Source of the DNA: JBGVSA01 sp049840475
GTDB lineage: Bacteria; Pseudomonadota; Gammaproteobacteria; Burkholderiales; Rhodocyclaceae
Length of the DNA: 64,000 bases
Direction of reading: 5' to 3'
Assembly (NCBI GenBank): GCA_049840475.1
Contig: JASGKX010000003.1
Location: 310,001-374,000, forward strand
The notes below the pieces were generated by a model. It saw nothing but the letters and a program-made list of their open reading frames with translations. It was not told where the DNA came from and made no database searches. Of this stretch, positions 27,908 through 36,231 are shown piece by piece; the first letter of the stretch is position 1, and every line of letters begins with the position of its first letter. The position numbers and the translations under genes were made by a program.

Positions 27908-29224
27908 ATGAATCACCCGTTCAAACTGTGCGTGCTGACAGCCGCACTGATGGTCTCGCTCGCCGCGTGCGGTGACGACGACAAACCGGCACAATCGCAA
28001 GCGGCCAGTTCCAGCAGCAGCTCTGTGAGCAGCGTGGCGGCCAGCTCTTCGAGTTCTGCATCCAGCCTATCCATGTCCAGTTCCAGCAGCGCTCTTTCCG
28101 ACGCCAGCTACCAGACCAGCGGCATCATCGCCGCGACGTCGGCGACACCGAACAACTTGCCGGTGTTCTACCAGAAGCTCAAGGATCGCCTGACCTTCCC
28201 GATGGCCTGGAAGTCCGGCACCACCGACATGGCTGCGTGGCGTGCGGCCGGCAAAGCCAAGGTCAAGGAGCTGATCCTCGACGACAACGACAAGACCGCC
28301 TTCAACCCGGTGGTGATCGACGAACAGGACAACGGTACCTATTGGGCGCGCAAGGTGGTCTTCAACCTGACCGCCGACAGCCGCGTCATGGGCCTGATGC
28401 TTGTGCCGAAGGGTAGTGGCCCGTTCCCCGCCGCGGTGTTGCTGCACGACCACGGCGGCAAGTTCGACATTGGCAAGGAAAAGCTCATCAAGCCTTGGGG
28501 GGACGCCACTCGCCTGAGTTCAGCCACGGCCTGGAGCAACAAGTACTTCAGCGATCGCTTCGTGGGCGACGAACTCGTCAAGCGCGGCTACGTCGTGTTG
28601 GCGATCGACGCATTGGGGTGGGGCGATCGCGGCGGATATACCGCCGTCGGGACTCAGACGCAGGGGGAGCAACAGCAGGCACTCGCGGCCAACCTGTACA
28701 ACATGGGCGATTCGCTCGGTGGGCTGATGGCGCGTGAAGACGTGCGTACAGCCGATTTCCTCGCCAGTCTGCCGCAGGTGGATGTCAATCGCATCGCGGC
28801 AGTGGGCTTCTCGATGGGTGCGTTCCGCGCATGGCAACTGGCTGCACTGTCCGACAAGATCGCTGCCGGCGTGGCGGTGTGCTGGATGGCGACCACCGAC
28901 GGCCTGATGGTGCCCGGCAACAACCAGCTCAAGGGGCAATCGGCGTTCAACATGATGCACCCCGGCTTGCTGCGCTACCTCGACTTCCCGGACGTCGCGA
29001 GCCTGGCGGCCCCGAAGCCGATGCTGTTCTTTAATGGCGGCACCGACACGCTGTTCCCGACTGCCTCGGTCAACACTGCCTACGCCAAAATGCAGCAGGT
29101 GTGGACCGCGTGGGGCGCTGGCGACAAGCTCAAGACACAGACGTGGTCGGCACTTGGCCACGTGTTCGTGCAGGAAGAGCAGGACGCAGCCTTCACTTGG
29201 CTGGATACGGCACTCAAGCGTTGA
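27908..29224 (+). CDS. Lipoprotein alpha/beta hydrolase with poly-Ser linker
   Basis: 438 residues. Lipoprotein signal with lipobox LAAC (Cys21), then a low-complexity Ser-rich linker (about 33-65) of the sort found in secreted polysaccharide-active enzymes of marine gammaproteobacteria, then a hydrolase of the acetyl-xylan-esterase/dienelactone-hydrolase type. The nucleophile elbow is GFSMGAFRAW; HDHGGKFD is the oxyanion-side motif; a late Asp (GGTDTLFP) and His (ALGHVFVQ) complete the triad. It would sit on the outer membrane or periplasmic side and cleave esters. The linker is atypical for the host lineage, so horizontal origin is possible. Confidence 0.8.
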   Translation: MNHPFKLCVLTAALMVSLAACGDDDKPAQSQAASSSSSSVSSVAASSSSSASSLSMSSSSSALSDASYQTSGIIAATSATPNNLPVFYQKLKDRLTFPMAWKSGTTDMAAWRAAGKAKVKELILDDNDKTAFNPVVIDEQDNGTYWARKVVFNLTADSRVMGLMLVPKGSGPFPAAVLLHDHGGKFDIGKEKLIKPWGDATRLSSATAWSNKYFSDRFVGDELVKRGYVVLAIDALGWGDRGGYTAVGTQTQGEQQQALAANLYNMGDSLGGLMAREDVRTADFLASLPQVDVNRIAAVGFSMGAFRAWQLAALSDKIAAGVAVCWMATTDGLMVPGNNQLKGQSAFNMMHPGLLRYLDFPDVASLAAPKPMLFFNGGTDTLFPTASVNTAYAKMQQVWTAWGAGDKLKTQTWSALGHVFVQEEQDAAFTWLDTALKR

Positions 29225-29232
29225 GTGACAAG

Positions 29233-29261
29233 GGCCGGTGGTGCAATGCTGCCGGCCTTTT
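29233..29261 (+). terminator. Terminator after the lipoprotein hydrolase
   Basis: Stem GGCCGG (29233-29238) pairs with CCGGCC (29252-29257), followed by TTTTCC. It lies 8 bases after the stop codon. Confidence 0.65.
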
Positions 29262-29484
29262 CCGACAAGGGAATGGTGCAAAGCTCAGGTGATTTACGTG
29301 CTGGGCTATGACGATGTCTTGTCTGGCAAGGCCGATTTGACGGCCACCAAGAAATGGCAGATTTCGATCGCTACCATTTCAGTTCCCTGATCGCAGGGCA
29401 ACCCAGCCCTGCGACTCTCCCTCTCCGAGTCGTTTCCACTGGCGGTTGAACATATGACGCGCAGGTGACGATAGGTTGTAATGA

Positions 29485-30102
29485 ATGGACCCTCACATGC
29501 GCAAAAAAACGGTATTGATCGTCGGCGGACATCGGCAAATGGGCCGTCGGCTCTCTGCAATGGCAGAAGAGTTGGGACTGGACGTCATTGGATTGATCCA
29601 GCCTGCCCATGCGCTTCAGGTTGCACGAAATCGCCAGCCCGATCTGGTCTTGATCGACATGGAAGGCAGTCGCATGGGCATGCGTGGCATCGGCGCGGCC
29701 GTGCTCGAATGTCTGCTCAATGGTCGTGTACTCGTACTGGTTCCGCAGATTTGCTGCCATTCGGTACAGGCCGATGAACCGGAGGGCGTGACTGCCGTGC
29801 CTCGCTGTACGTCGGCTGACTCGCTCAAAACAACGATGCATGGCCTGCTGGGCGTTCCGTCATCCATGGGGAAGGACATTTCGCTGCCGTCGGGCAGCAG
29901 TCTAGCGAGCGTTGCAATGAAGCAGGGCGCCGCGATTCTTGTCCAGCGCCGTCAGCGTCCTACCGTGGCATTGCGGCGCACCGGCTTCAGCGGTGCCCGC
30001 GTGGCAATCGGTGCGATTCGGCATGCGACGTACGCTCGGGGCGCTCAGTCCGGTCGCGCGCCTTTGCCGCGTGCGCCCGTGCAGGAATCAAGAGCGATGT
30101 AA
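29485..30102 (+). CDS. Degenerate receiver-domain protein with basic tail
   Basis: 205 residues. The first 120 follow a CheY-like fold (KKTVLIVGGHRQMGRRLSAM, DLVLIDMEGSRMGMRG), but the acidic pair that binds Mg2+ is replaced by Gly-Gly (VGGHRQ), so ordinary phosphorylation is doubtful. The last 70 residues are rich in Arg and Ala and look unstructured or RNA/DNA-binding. Resembles the N-terminal half of ANTAR-type regulators (AmiR/NasT), though no ANTAR domain is recognised. It stands alone, with a terminator after it, between a hydrolase and flgK. Weak ribosome site; an ATG at 29497 is also possible. Confidence 0.6.
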   Translation: MDPHMRKKTVLIVGGHRQMGRRLSAMAEELGLDVIGLIQPAHALQVARNRQPDLVLIDMEGSRMGMRGIGAAVLECLLNGRVLVLVPQICCHSVQADEPEGVTAVPRCTSADSLKTTMHGLLGVPSSMGKDISLPSGSSLASVAMKQGAAILVQRRQRPTVALRRTGFSGARVAIGAIRHATYARGAQSGRAPLPRAPVQESRAM

Positions 30103-30130
30103 CGCTGCTGGACGAACACGCAATACCAAG

Positions 30131-30153
30131 GACGGGCTTTGCCCGTCTTTTTT
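30131..30153 (+). terminator. Rho-independent terminator after the receiver-like gene
   Basis: Perfect stem GACGGGC / GCCCGTC (30131-30137, 30141-30147), TTT loop, six-T tail. Confidence 0.85.
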
Positions 30154-30288
30154 GCCGATCAGTCCGCATGGCGGCAGCTTTTGCCGGTTGCTGACTGCGA
30201 GGAGGCGAACGTTGCGGGGTTGGTTGCTGATTATTTATAACATATTGATAGTAAATGTGTTTTAAATTCCTATGGCATGTGCTTGAGC

Positions 30289-30304
30289 TGGCAAGGCAAT
30301 TGCT
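30289..30304 (+). promoter_or_regulatory. Candidate sigma-54 promoter upstream of flgK
   Basis: TGGCAAGGCAATTGCT gives the invariant GG (30290-30291) and GC (30302-30303) with the required 10-base spacing, and a near-consensus TGGCA and TTGC. A start site near 30315 would leave a 24-base leader before the flgK ATG. Sigma-54 control of late flagellar genes is known in many proteobacteria but not universal in Burkholderiales, so this is a motif match only. Confidence 0.4.
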
Positions 30305-30338
30305 TAAGGGTTCCGTGAGAACTTTCGGAGCGCCTGTA

Positions 30339-32279
30339 ATGGCCAGTTTGCTGAGTATCGGTCTGACGGGGTTGAACGCCGCACAGGCCCAACTGACGAC
30401 GACTTCGCACAACATCACCAACGCCAACGTGACGGGCTACAGCCGTGAACAGGTGATTCAGGGTACGCAGCAACCGCTGTACACCGGCGCGGGCTTCTTC
30501 GGGCAAGGCACGCAGGTCCAGACGGTCAAGCGCATTTATAGCCAGTTCCTCGAAAACCAGACCATGGCGGCGGATGCCGCGCATTCCAAATCAGAGACCT
30601 ATTACAACGAGATCGCGCAGATCGACAACCTGCTGGGCGATGAGACGGTGGGGCTCTCGTCGGCGCTGACGAGCTATTTCAATAGCGTGCAAAGCGTGGC
30701 GGCCAATCCTTCGGACGTGTCGGCGCGCCAATCGATGCTGTCGTTCGCCGAGGCGCTGGCGGGGCGCTTTTCGTCACTCAATCAGCGTATGGACGAAATC
30801 CGCAGCGGCGTGGAATCGCAGATTTCCACGACGGTGGATTCGATCAATACGCTCGCCAAGCAACTCGCCGACCTCAATCACCAGATCGTCGTGGCCCAGG
30901 CTTCCGGCCCAGGCGTGCCGGCCAACGACCTGCTGGATACGCGCAATGCGCTGATCCAGGAACTGAACCGCAACGTGCAGGTGACCACGACCACCGAAAG
31001 CGACGGCTCGGTGAGTGTCTTCATCGGCACGGGCCAGCCGCTGGTGGTAGGCAATAGCACGTATACGCTGACTGCCACGCCGTCGGATAGCGATCCGAAG
31101 AAGCTGCAACTGGGTATTCAGTTGCTGGGCGGAAATTCGGCCAAGCTCTCCGACAGCATGATTACCGGTGGTTCGCTGGCCGGACTACTGGCTTTCCGTT
31201 CGGATGCGCTGGATGCCGCACAGAATGCGTTGGGCCGCGTGGCGGTGGGCGTGACAGAGACCTTCAACGCCCAGCATCAGCTCGGTATCGATCTGAACGG
31301 CGCCATGGGCGGCGATTTTTTCACCCCCATCAAGGGTGCCGTGCAAAATTTGCCGGCCTTTGTGACCGGCACGATTTCCAGCGCGCAGCTCGACGTGTCG
31401 TACAGCAACGTCGGCAACCTTACGACCGACGACTACGTGCTGAGCTTTGACGGCACCAACTACAACCTGCAGCGTTCGTCCGATGGCAAATCGGTGTACT
31501 CAGGTGCGACGCTGCCCACTGATGTCAACGGCATTTCGATTTCGCTGACTTCGGGCTCCATTGCGGCGGGCGATCGCTTTTTGATCCAGCCCACACGCTA
31601 TGCCGCATCGAGCGTGAACGTGGCGATCACCGACACACGGCTGATCGCGGCGGGAGCGCCCATCACGACATCGGCTGCTTCGAGCAACTCTGGCACGGCA
31701 TCGATCTCTCAGGGCTCGGTTGTCAGCGGCACAGGCATTTCGGCCACATCGCCCCACATCGGTGACATTACAGTCACCTTCGACTCGGCCACCAACACTT
31801 TCGTGCTCGGCGGGGCTGCCTCGGGCACGCTGGCATACAACCCGGTGGCCGATGCGTCCGGCAAGAGTTTCACGCTGGCCTCGCCAAACATTTCGTTCTC
31901 GATCAGCGGCGCGCCCAAGAATGGCGACACCTTTACGATCACGAGCAACGACGGCGGGGTGTCGGACGGGCGCAATGCGGTGGCGCTGGGCAACCTGCAG
32001 ACGACCAAGAACATGCTCGGCGGTTCAGCGACCTACGCGACGGCCTACAGCCAGATCGTCAGCAAGATCGGCACGCAGACGCATGCTGCCGAAATCAACA
32101 CCAGTACACAGCAGACGTTGCTGGAGCAGGCTCAGGCAGCGCAGCAGTCGGTATCGGGCGTCAACCTCGACGAAGAGGCCGCCAACCTGCTGCGTTACCA
32201 ACAGGCTTATCAGGCCGCCGCGCGCGTCATGAGCACCGCTCAGACGCTGTTCGAAGCCGTCCTCAACATTGCGCGCTGA
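30339..32279 (+). CDS. flgK: Flagellar hook-associated protein 1
   Basis: 646 residues from the ATG at 30339 (MASLLSIGLTGLNAAQAQL); the reading frame is open further upstream but the family starts here. Conserved N-terminus with HNITNANVTGYSREQV and C-terminus with GVNLDEEAANLLRYQQAYQA, which form the coiled-coil junction layer between hook and filament. The middle is variable, Ser/Thr/Gly-rich and exported. flgL follows 17 bases downstream. No other flagellar gene is in the window, so flgK-flgL is separated here from the usual flgBCDEFGHIJ set. Confidence 0.93.
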   Translation: MASLLSIGLTGLNAAQAQLTTTSHNITNANVTGYSREQVIQGTQQPLYTGAGFFGQGTQVQTVKRIYSQFLENQTMAADAAHSKSETYYNEIAQIDNLLGDETVGLSSALTSYFNSVQSVAANPSDVSARQSMLSFAEALAGRFSSLNQRMDEIRSGVESQISTTVDSINTLAKQLADLNHQIVVAQASGPGVPANDLLDTRNALIQELNRNVQVTTTTESDGSVSVFIGTGQPLVVGNSTYTLTATPSDSDPKKLQLGIQLLGGNSAKLSDSMITGGSLAGLLAFRSDALDAAQNALGRVAVGVTETFNAQHQLGIDLNGAMGGDFFTPIKGAVQNLPAFVTGTISSAQLDVSYSNVGNLTTDDYVLSFDGTNYNLQRSSDGKSVYSGATLPTDVNGISISLTSGSIAAGDRFLIQPTRYAASSVNVAITDTRLIAAGAPITTSAASSNSGTASISQGSVVSGTGISATSPHIGDITVTFDSATNTFVLGGAASGTLAYNPVADASGKSFTLASPNISFSISGAPKNGDTFTITSNDGGVSDGRNAVALGNLQTTKNMLGGSATYATAYSQIVSKIGTQTHAAEINTSTQQTLLEQAQAAQQSVSGVNLDEEAANLLRYQQAYQAAARVMSTAQTLFEAVLNIAR

Positions 32280-32296
32280 TCACGCAGGAGCACGCC

Positions 32297-33511
32297 ATGC
32301 GCATTTCCACCTCTCTGATCTTCGACACCAACGTCTCGACGATGAACCGTCAGCAGTCGAACCTGATGACGCTGCAGCAGCAACTGTCGTTGAACTCGCG
32401 CGTGACCAAACCGAGCGACGACCCGGTGGCTGCAGCGCAGGCGCTGACCGTCAAGCAGGCAAGTGCCGTGGTGCAGCAGCAGATGTCCAATCAGGGCACC
32501 GCGGACGACGCGCTGAAGTCGCTGGAGAGCAAGCTCGCCGCCATTGGCGACATCATTACGTACGCCAAGGAACGCACGATCCAGGCGGGCAATGGTGCGT
32601 TGAACGCCGACGACCTCAAGAGCATTGCCACTGACCTCAAGAGCCAGTTCGATTCTCTGCTGAGCCTGGCCAACAGCACGGACTCCAACGGCCAATACAT
32701 GTTCGCCGGCTTCAAGGGCGACACGGTCCCGTTCTCCGGCAACCTGTCGGGTGGTGTGAACTATCAGGGTGACCGGGGGCAGCGCACGTTGCAGGTATCG
32801 GATACGCGCTTGATGCCGGTGTCCGACAACGGCATGCAGGTATTCATGAGCGTGGATAACCTCAACGGCTCTTTCAACGCCTCCGGCGCCGCGGGCAATT
32901 CGGGTGCTGCAGTGATCAGCGGCGGCACAGTGACCGGTTCGTACACCGGCGGCCAATATGGCATCCGCTTTACCAGCGGCAGCACCTACGAAATCTTCGA
33001 TCGCGCGGCCGACCCTGGCATGACCGGCGCGCCGATGGCGACAGGCACGTACACCAGCGGCGGCACGATCGATCTGCCTCCCGCGCCGGCGGCGGGGCAG
33101 GTGCAGGTTGCGGTATCCGGCACGCCCGCGACGGGCGACACCTTCACGGTCGATCCGGGTGGTCAGACGGACATGTTCAGTACGTTGCAGCAACTCATCA
33201 GTGTGCTGGACAACGCTTCGGGCGCTGCGCTTCAGCAAGGGTTGGCCGACGCTGGCAGCAAGCTCGACAACGCGCTCGACAATGTGCTCAAGTTGCGCTC
33301 GCAGGTTGGCTCAAGGCAGACCGAACTGGATGCGCTGCAAAGCCTTGGTACGGACGCACAACAGCAATACACCGACCGGATCAACAAGCTGACCGGCCTG
33401 GACTATGCGTCAACGATCTCGGACTTCAGCATGCAGAACGTCAGCCTGCAAGCCGCGCAGCAGTCGTTCATCAAGATCTCTGGCCTGTCGCTGTTCAACT
33501 TCTTGAAGTAG
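32297..33511 (+). CDS. flgL: Flagellar hook-associated protein 3
   Basis: 404 residues. Flagellin-like N-terminus (MRISTSLIFDTNVSTMNRQQ, RVTKPSDDPVAA) and C-terminus (DYASTISDFSMQNVSLQAAQ) of FlgL, joining FlgK to the first flagellin layer. AGGAG lies 9 bases before the ATG. The central 150 residues are low in charge and Gly/Ser/Thr-rich. A lipoprotein gene begins 13 bases downstream. Confidence 0.93.
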   Translation: MRISTSLIFDTNVSTMNRQQSNLMTLQQQLSLNSRVTKPSDDPVAAAQALTVKQASAVVQQQMSNQGTADDALKSLESKLAAIGDIITYAKERTIQAGNGALNADDLKSIATDLKSQFDSLLSLANSTDSNGQYMFAGFKGDTVPFSGNLSGGVNYQGDRGQRTLQVSDTRLMPVSDNGMQVFMSVDNLNGSFNASGAAGNSGAAVISGGTVTGSYTGGQYGIRFTSGSTYEIFDRAADPGMTGAPMATGTYTSGGTIDLPPAPAAGQVQVAVSGTPATGDTFTVDPGGQTDMFSTLQQLISVLDNASGAALQQGLADAGSKLDNALDNVLKLRSQVGSRQTELDALQSLGTDAQQQYTDRINKLTGLDYASTISDFSMQNVSLQAAQQSFIKISGLSLFNFLK

Positions 33512-33524
33512 AGGCGTGCGCGCG

Positions 33525-33989
33525 ATGAGACACCTTGCCGGTTTCGTTCTCGCAACCCTGTGCGTGGCTTTGTCCGCGTGCAGTTCGATCAGCGGCACCT
33601 ATCCGCGCAACGCTTCGATCATTCCGGATGCCGGTATCCAGCTCACGCCGAGCTACGTGCTGCATCTGGACGACCTTGTCGTGATCGCCGGCATCAGTTA
33701 CCTCGTCTACACAGTGGTCGATCCCCTGGCGCCGAATTGGTCGATTCAGGAAACACGCCAGGGCGACAACCGCGCGTCGTATGAGCTGACGATGAAGCCG
33801 ATCAATATCGGTGGCGCAGGCGAGGCCAAGCAAGTGCTCGCCCGTCGAGCTGAAGCGCTGGCCCGCGAGCGTGGTTTTGGCGGCTATCAGCTCCTGCGTT
33901 ACGAGGAGTCGATCGACTCGCGTATCTGGCTGCCGCACCGGACTGCTCGGGCGGAAATCGTGCTGGTCGATCCGCAGGCTCTTCGCTAG
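33525..33989 (+). CDS. Putative lipoprotein downstream of flgL
   Basis: 154 residues from MRHLAGFVLATLCVALSACS; an ATG three codons upstream is possible. Lipobox LSAC. The mature part has a hydrophobic strand block (LDDLVVIAGISYLVYTVVDP) and ends with RYEESIDSRIWLPHRTARAE. No family recognised. Its 13-base distance to flgL suggests the same transcript, but a flagellar role is not implied by its sequence. Confidence 0.7.
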   Translation: MRHLAGFVLATLCVALSACSSISGTYPRNASIIPDAGIQLTPSYVLHLDDLVVIAGISYLVYTVVDPLAPNWSIQETRQGDNRASYELTMKPINIGGAGEAKQVLARRAEALARERGFGGYQLLRYEESIDSRIWLPHRTARAEIVLVDPQALR

Positions 33990-34318
33990 GCAACTGCAGC
34001 ACAGTGAAGCGTTGCGGGCACGGCCCCAAAGGGGTGGCGAGTGCGTTCTTCAACGGCCATCCGCAGGGTCTCCGCGTAATGTCCTGACTCCAACGCTCCA
34101 CCCAGACGGCGGCGACGAGCCCCGATCTTGGGGCGTGCCTCCGACGATCCTGTCTGCAATCCCCCACCGCTTCGCATCCGGTGATTTCCGTCACGGGCAG
34201 CCCTTTCTGCCAGCTTGCGCTGCGGTGCAATGTGGACTGAAGTAGGCACATGCGAGCGCGACGCGCAGTGGTTCACAACAAATGATTCGCGCACTCAACG
34301 ATACAGAGGGCCCGATTT
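33990..34318. other. Intergenic region, no gene supported
   Basis: 329 bases between the lipoprotein and a small gene. Frames exist on the minus strand but lack start signals and family similarity. A GAGGG ribosome site 9 bases before 34319 serves the next gene. Confidence 0.5.
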
Positions 34319-34528
34319 ATGTTCGAACGCCGCCGTCGCGCGATCGCGCAAATGAGTTTCTATCAGTCCCAACGCAGCCTGCGTTCGGGCGAGAACATCC
34401 CACCGTTGCCAGGTCTGGCCGACCAGATCGTGGCGTGCCGCGCTGAACTGGCGCGTTCGCACCGGATGATGGACGAGATCCCGGAACCACCACCCATGGC
34501 GGAAGAGGGCGACGAACTGGCGTTCTGA
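34319..34528 (+). CDS. Small conserved-looking hypothetical protein upstream of lexA
   Basis: 69 residues, very rich in Arg at the N-terminus (MFERRRRAIAQMSFYQSQRS), acidic at the C-terminus. Good ribosome site (GAGGG). Not recognised. It ends 92 bases before lexA on the same strand, and the SOS box lies between, so it is outside the lexA promoter unit. Confidence 0.55.
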   Translation: MFERRRRAIAQMSFYQSQRSLRSGENIPPLPGLADQIVACRAELARSHRMMDEIPEPPPMAEEGDELAF

Positions 34529-34584
34529 TCGTTCTGCGCCCTGGTGGGCGCGCTGGCACAGAAAAATCTTGCGCATTTCCCGGG

Positions 34585-34604
34585 TGCTGTATATAAATAC
34601 AGTA
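34585..34604 (+). promoter_or_regulatory. LexA-binding SOS box upstream of lexA
   Basis: The 16-base core CTGTATATAAATACAG (34587-34602) matches the CTGT-N8-ACAG SOS consensus and is flanked by TG and TA as in the 20-bp consensus. It sits 18 bases before the lexA ATG, over the ribosome-proximal promoter, so LexA should repress itself. No other such box was seen in the window. Confidence 0.85.
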
Positions 34605-34619
34605 CTCAGGGAGGTGGCA

Positions 34620-35234
34620 ATGGCATCCGAATCCAGTTTGACGCGCCGGCAACAAGAAATCCTCGACTTCATTCGTGAAGCCATCGAGGCCAATGGCATG
34701 CCGCCCACGCGTGCCGAAATCGCGCACGCTTTCAAGTTTGCCTCGCCCAACGCAGCCGAGAGCCACATCAAGGCGCTCGTACAGAAAGGCGCGTTACTGC
34801 TCGAAGCGGGTTCGGCCCGCGGCCTTCGTCTGGTCGAGTCGCTTGGTATTCCATTGATTGGTCGCGTTGCTGCGGGTGCGCCGATCCTGGCGCAAGAGCA
34901 CATTCAGTCGCGGCATCAGGTCAACCCGGCGTTGTTCACGCCGCGTGCTGACTTTCTTCTGCAAGTGCGCGGCGCGTCGATGATCGATGCCGGCATCTTC
35001 GACGGCGATCTGCTGGCGGTGCATCGCACCCACGAAGCCCGAGACGGGCAGATCGTGGTGGCACGTGTCGATGACGACGTGACCGTCAAGCGGCTCAAGC
35101 GGCGGCGCGACGGCGTGGTCGAGCTGATCGCCGAGAACCGTGACTATTCCCCCATTGTTGTTGACCCGGAACGCAGCCAACTGACGATCGAAGGCATCGC
35201 CGTCGGTCTGATTCGCGACGGTTTCCCGCGCTGA
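34620..35234 (+). CDS. lexA: LexA SOS repressor
   Basis: 204 residues from the ATG at 34620 (GGGAGGTGGCA upstream). N-terminal winged HTH: LTRRQQEILDFIREAIEANG, PPTRAEIAHAFKFASPNAAE. Autocleavage Ala-Gly in VAAGAPILA, catalytic Ser in VRGASMIDAGIFDGD, Lys in DVTVKRLKRR. RecA* filaments trigger self-cleavage and open SOS genes. The wing and hinge differ from the usual single LexA of Burkholderiales, so it could be a second LexA, but no imuA-imuB-dnaE2 cassette is attached. Confidence 0.92.
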   Translation: MASESSLTRRQQEILDFIREAIEANGMPPTRAEIAHAFKFASPNAAESHIKALVQKGALLLEAGSARGLRLVESLGIPLIGRVAAGAPILAQEHIQSRHQVNPALFTPRADFLLQVRGASMIDAGIFDGDLLAVHRTHEARDGQIVVARVDDDVTVKRLKRRRDGVVELIAENRDYSPIVVDPERSQLTIEGIAVGLIRDGFPR

Positions 35235-35273
35235 ACCGCGCGTGCCCCTTTTTCAGCTTTCGAGAGAATCATC

Positions 35274-35489
35274 ATGAAAACGATCCGCCTGCTCAGCCTG
35301 TTGCAACGTCCGGCCAACTTCATTCCCCAAGCGCCGGTGCTGGCGCAACCGCATGACCGCCGCAATGCGGGCACGGGCGCCAACGCGCGTACCGTCATCC
35401 GCCCGAGCGCGATCCTCGATGTCGTCCATCGGCGCGGTCGTAGCTGGGGGCTGCTGGCGTCTTATGAAGAAAAGCGTCTGGGTCTTTGA
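35274..35489 (+). CDS. Small hypothetical protein in the lexA operon
   Basis: 71 residues, MKTIRLLSLLQRPANFIPQA onward; basic, no signal or known domain. The ATG follows AGAGAATCATC and lies 39 bases after the lexA stop with no terminator between, so it should be SOS-induced with lexA. Function not recognised. Confidence 0.6.
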   Translation: MKTIRLLSLLQRPANFIPQAPVLAQPHDRRNAGTGANARTVIRPSAILDVVHRRGRSWGLLASYEEKRLGL

Positions 35490-35543
35490 CTACCGGCTGG
35501 GCTGTAACGAGCCCGGCGGTGGGTTGCCTGTCGTCCGCCCCGA

Positions 35544-36059
35544 TCAGTAAGAGAGGGTGCCGGTGAGGTGTTCAGCCAGCGGAATTCGCTGGACTCCACC
35601 TGAATTGAATAGTTCGAGACGGGATTCGCGCAGGGTGAGGCTGCGGGTTTGGCGATTCCAGCTCATGCCGTTCCCACCGTTGCAGGATTTGCTGGCGTTG
35701 CATTCATAGCTGTAGATGACCAAGCGGCCGTCCACCATGCTGTAGTGGCGGACGCTGATCCTTGCTTCACCGTCTTCGGTTTGTGAGCTGACAGCTTTGA
35801 TTTGCTGATGTGACGCCGCGGTGCAGGCGTCCCAGCTCATGGACAGGACGTGTGCAGAGGCGGGAGAAATAGTCGCTTCGCACGGAGCGAATCTGGCCGG
35901 TCCCGGGCCGGAGACCATTACCATTCCCCATGGCGTATCGCCGCTATCGGCTACTTCCGATGGCGCCGGGCTTGTGGCACGTGCCGGCGCTCTTGTGTTG
36001 CTCGCGTATTCACAGCCGGCCAACACCAACATCGCCACGATCAACCCGGCCCGCCCCAT
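35544..36059 (-). CDS. Putative lipoprotein
   Basis: 171 residues. Signal with lipobox LAGC at residues 13-16, a short Pro/Ala linker, then a beta-rich domain with paired Cys (CEATI, WDACTA; CNASKSCNGG) that may form disulfides in the periplasm. Family not recognised. It converges on the lexA operon and is followed by no clear terminator. Confidence 0.65.
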   Translation of the reverse strand: MGRAGLIVAMLVLAGCEYASNTRAPARATSPAPSEVADSGDTPWGMVMVSGPGPARFAPCEATISPASAHVLSMSWDACTAASHQQIKAVSSQTEDGEARISVRHYSMVDGRLVIYSYECNASKSCNGGNGMSWNRQTRSLTLRESRLELFNSGGVQRIPLAEHLTGTLSY

Positions 36060-36231
36060 CGCACACTCCCCATGTCTTCGCCATATAAGGCGGCGGACAG
36101 TGCACTGCGAAAGAACGGAGCCGGTCGATCTACGTCAGTTTGCGACAAAAACCGGATGTCGCTGAGGGCGCGTTACCAGATCGCCCAGGCTGCACTGCGA
36201 AAATGCCGGTTCACTGTGACGGTCGTATGGT

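Noticed and set aside
36100..36205. Twelve-base direct repeat TGCACTGCGAAA in the gap before the TRAP gene
   Set aside because: Only two copies about 90 bases apart with no symmetry or promoter link; may be chance.
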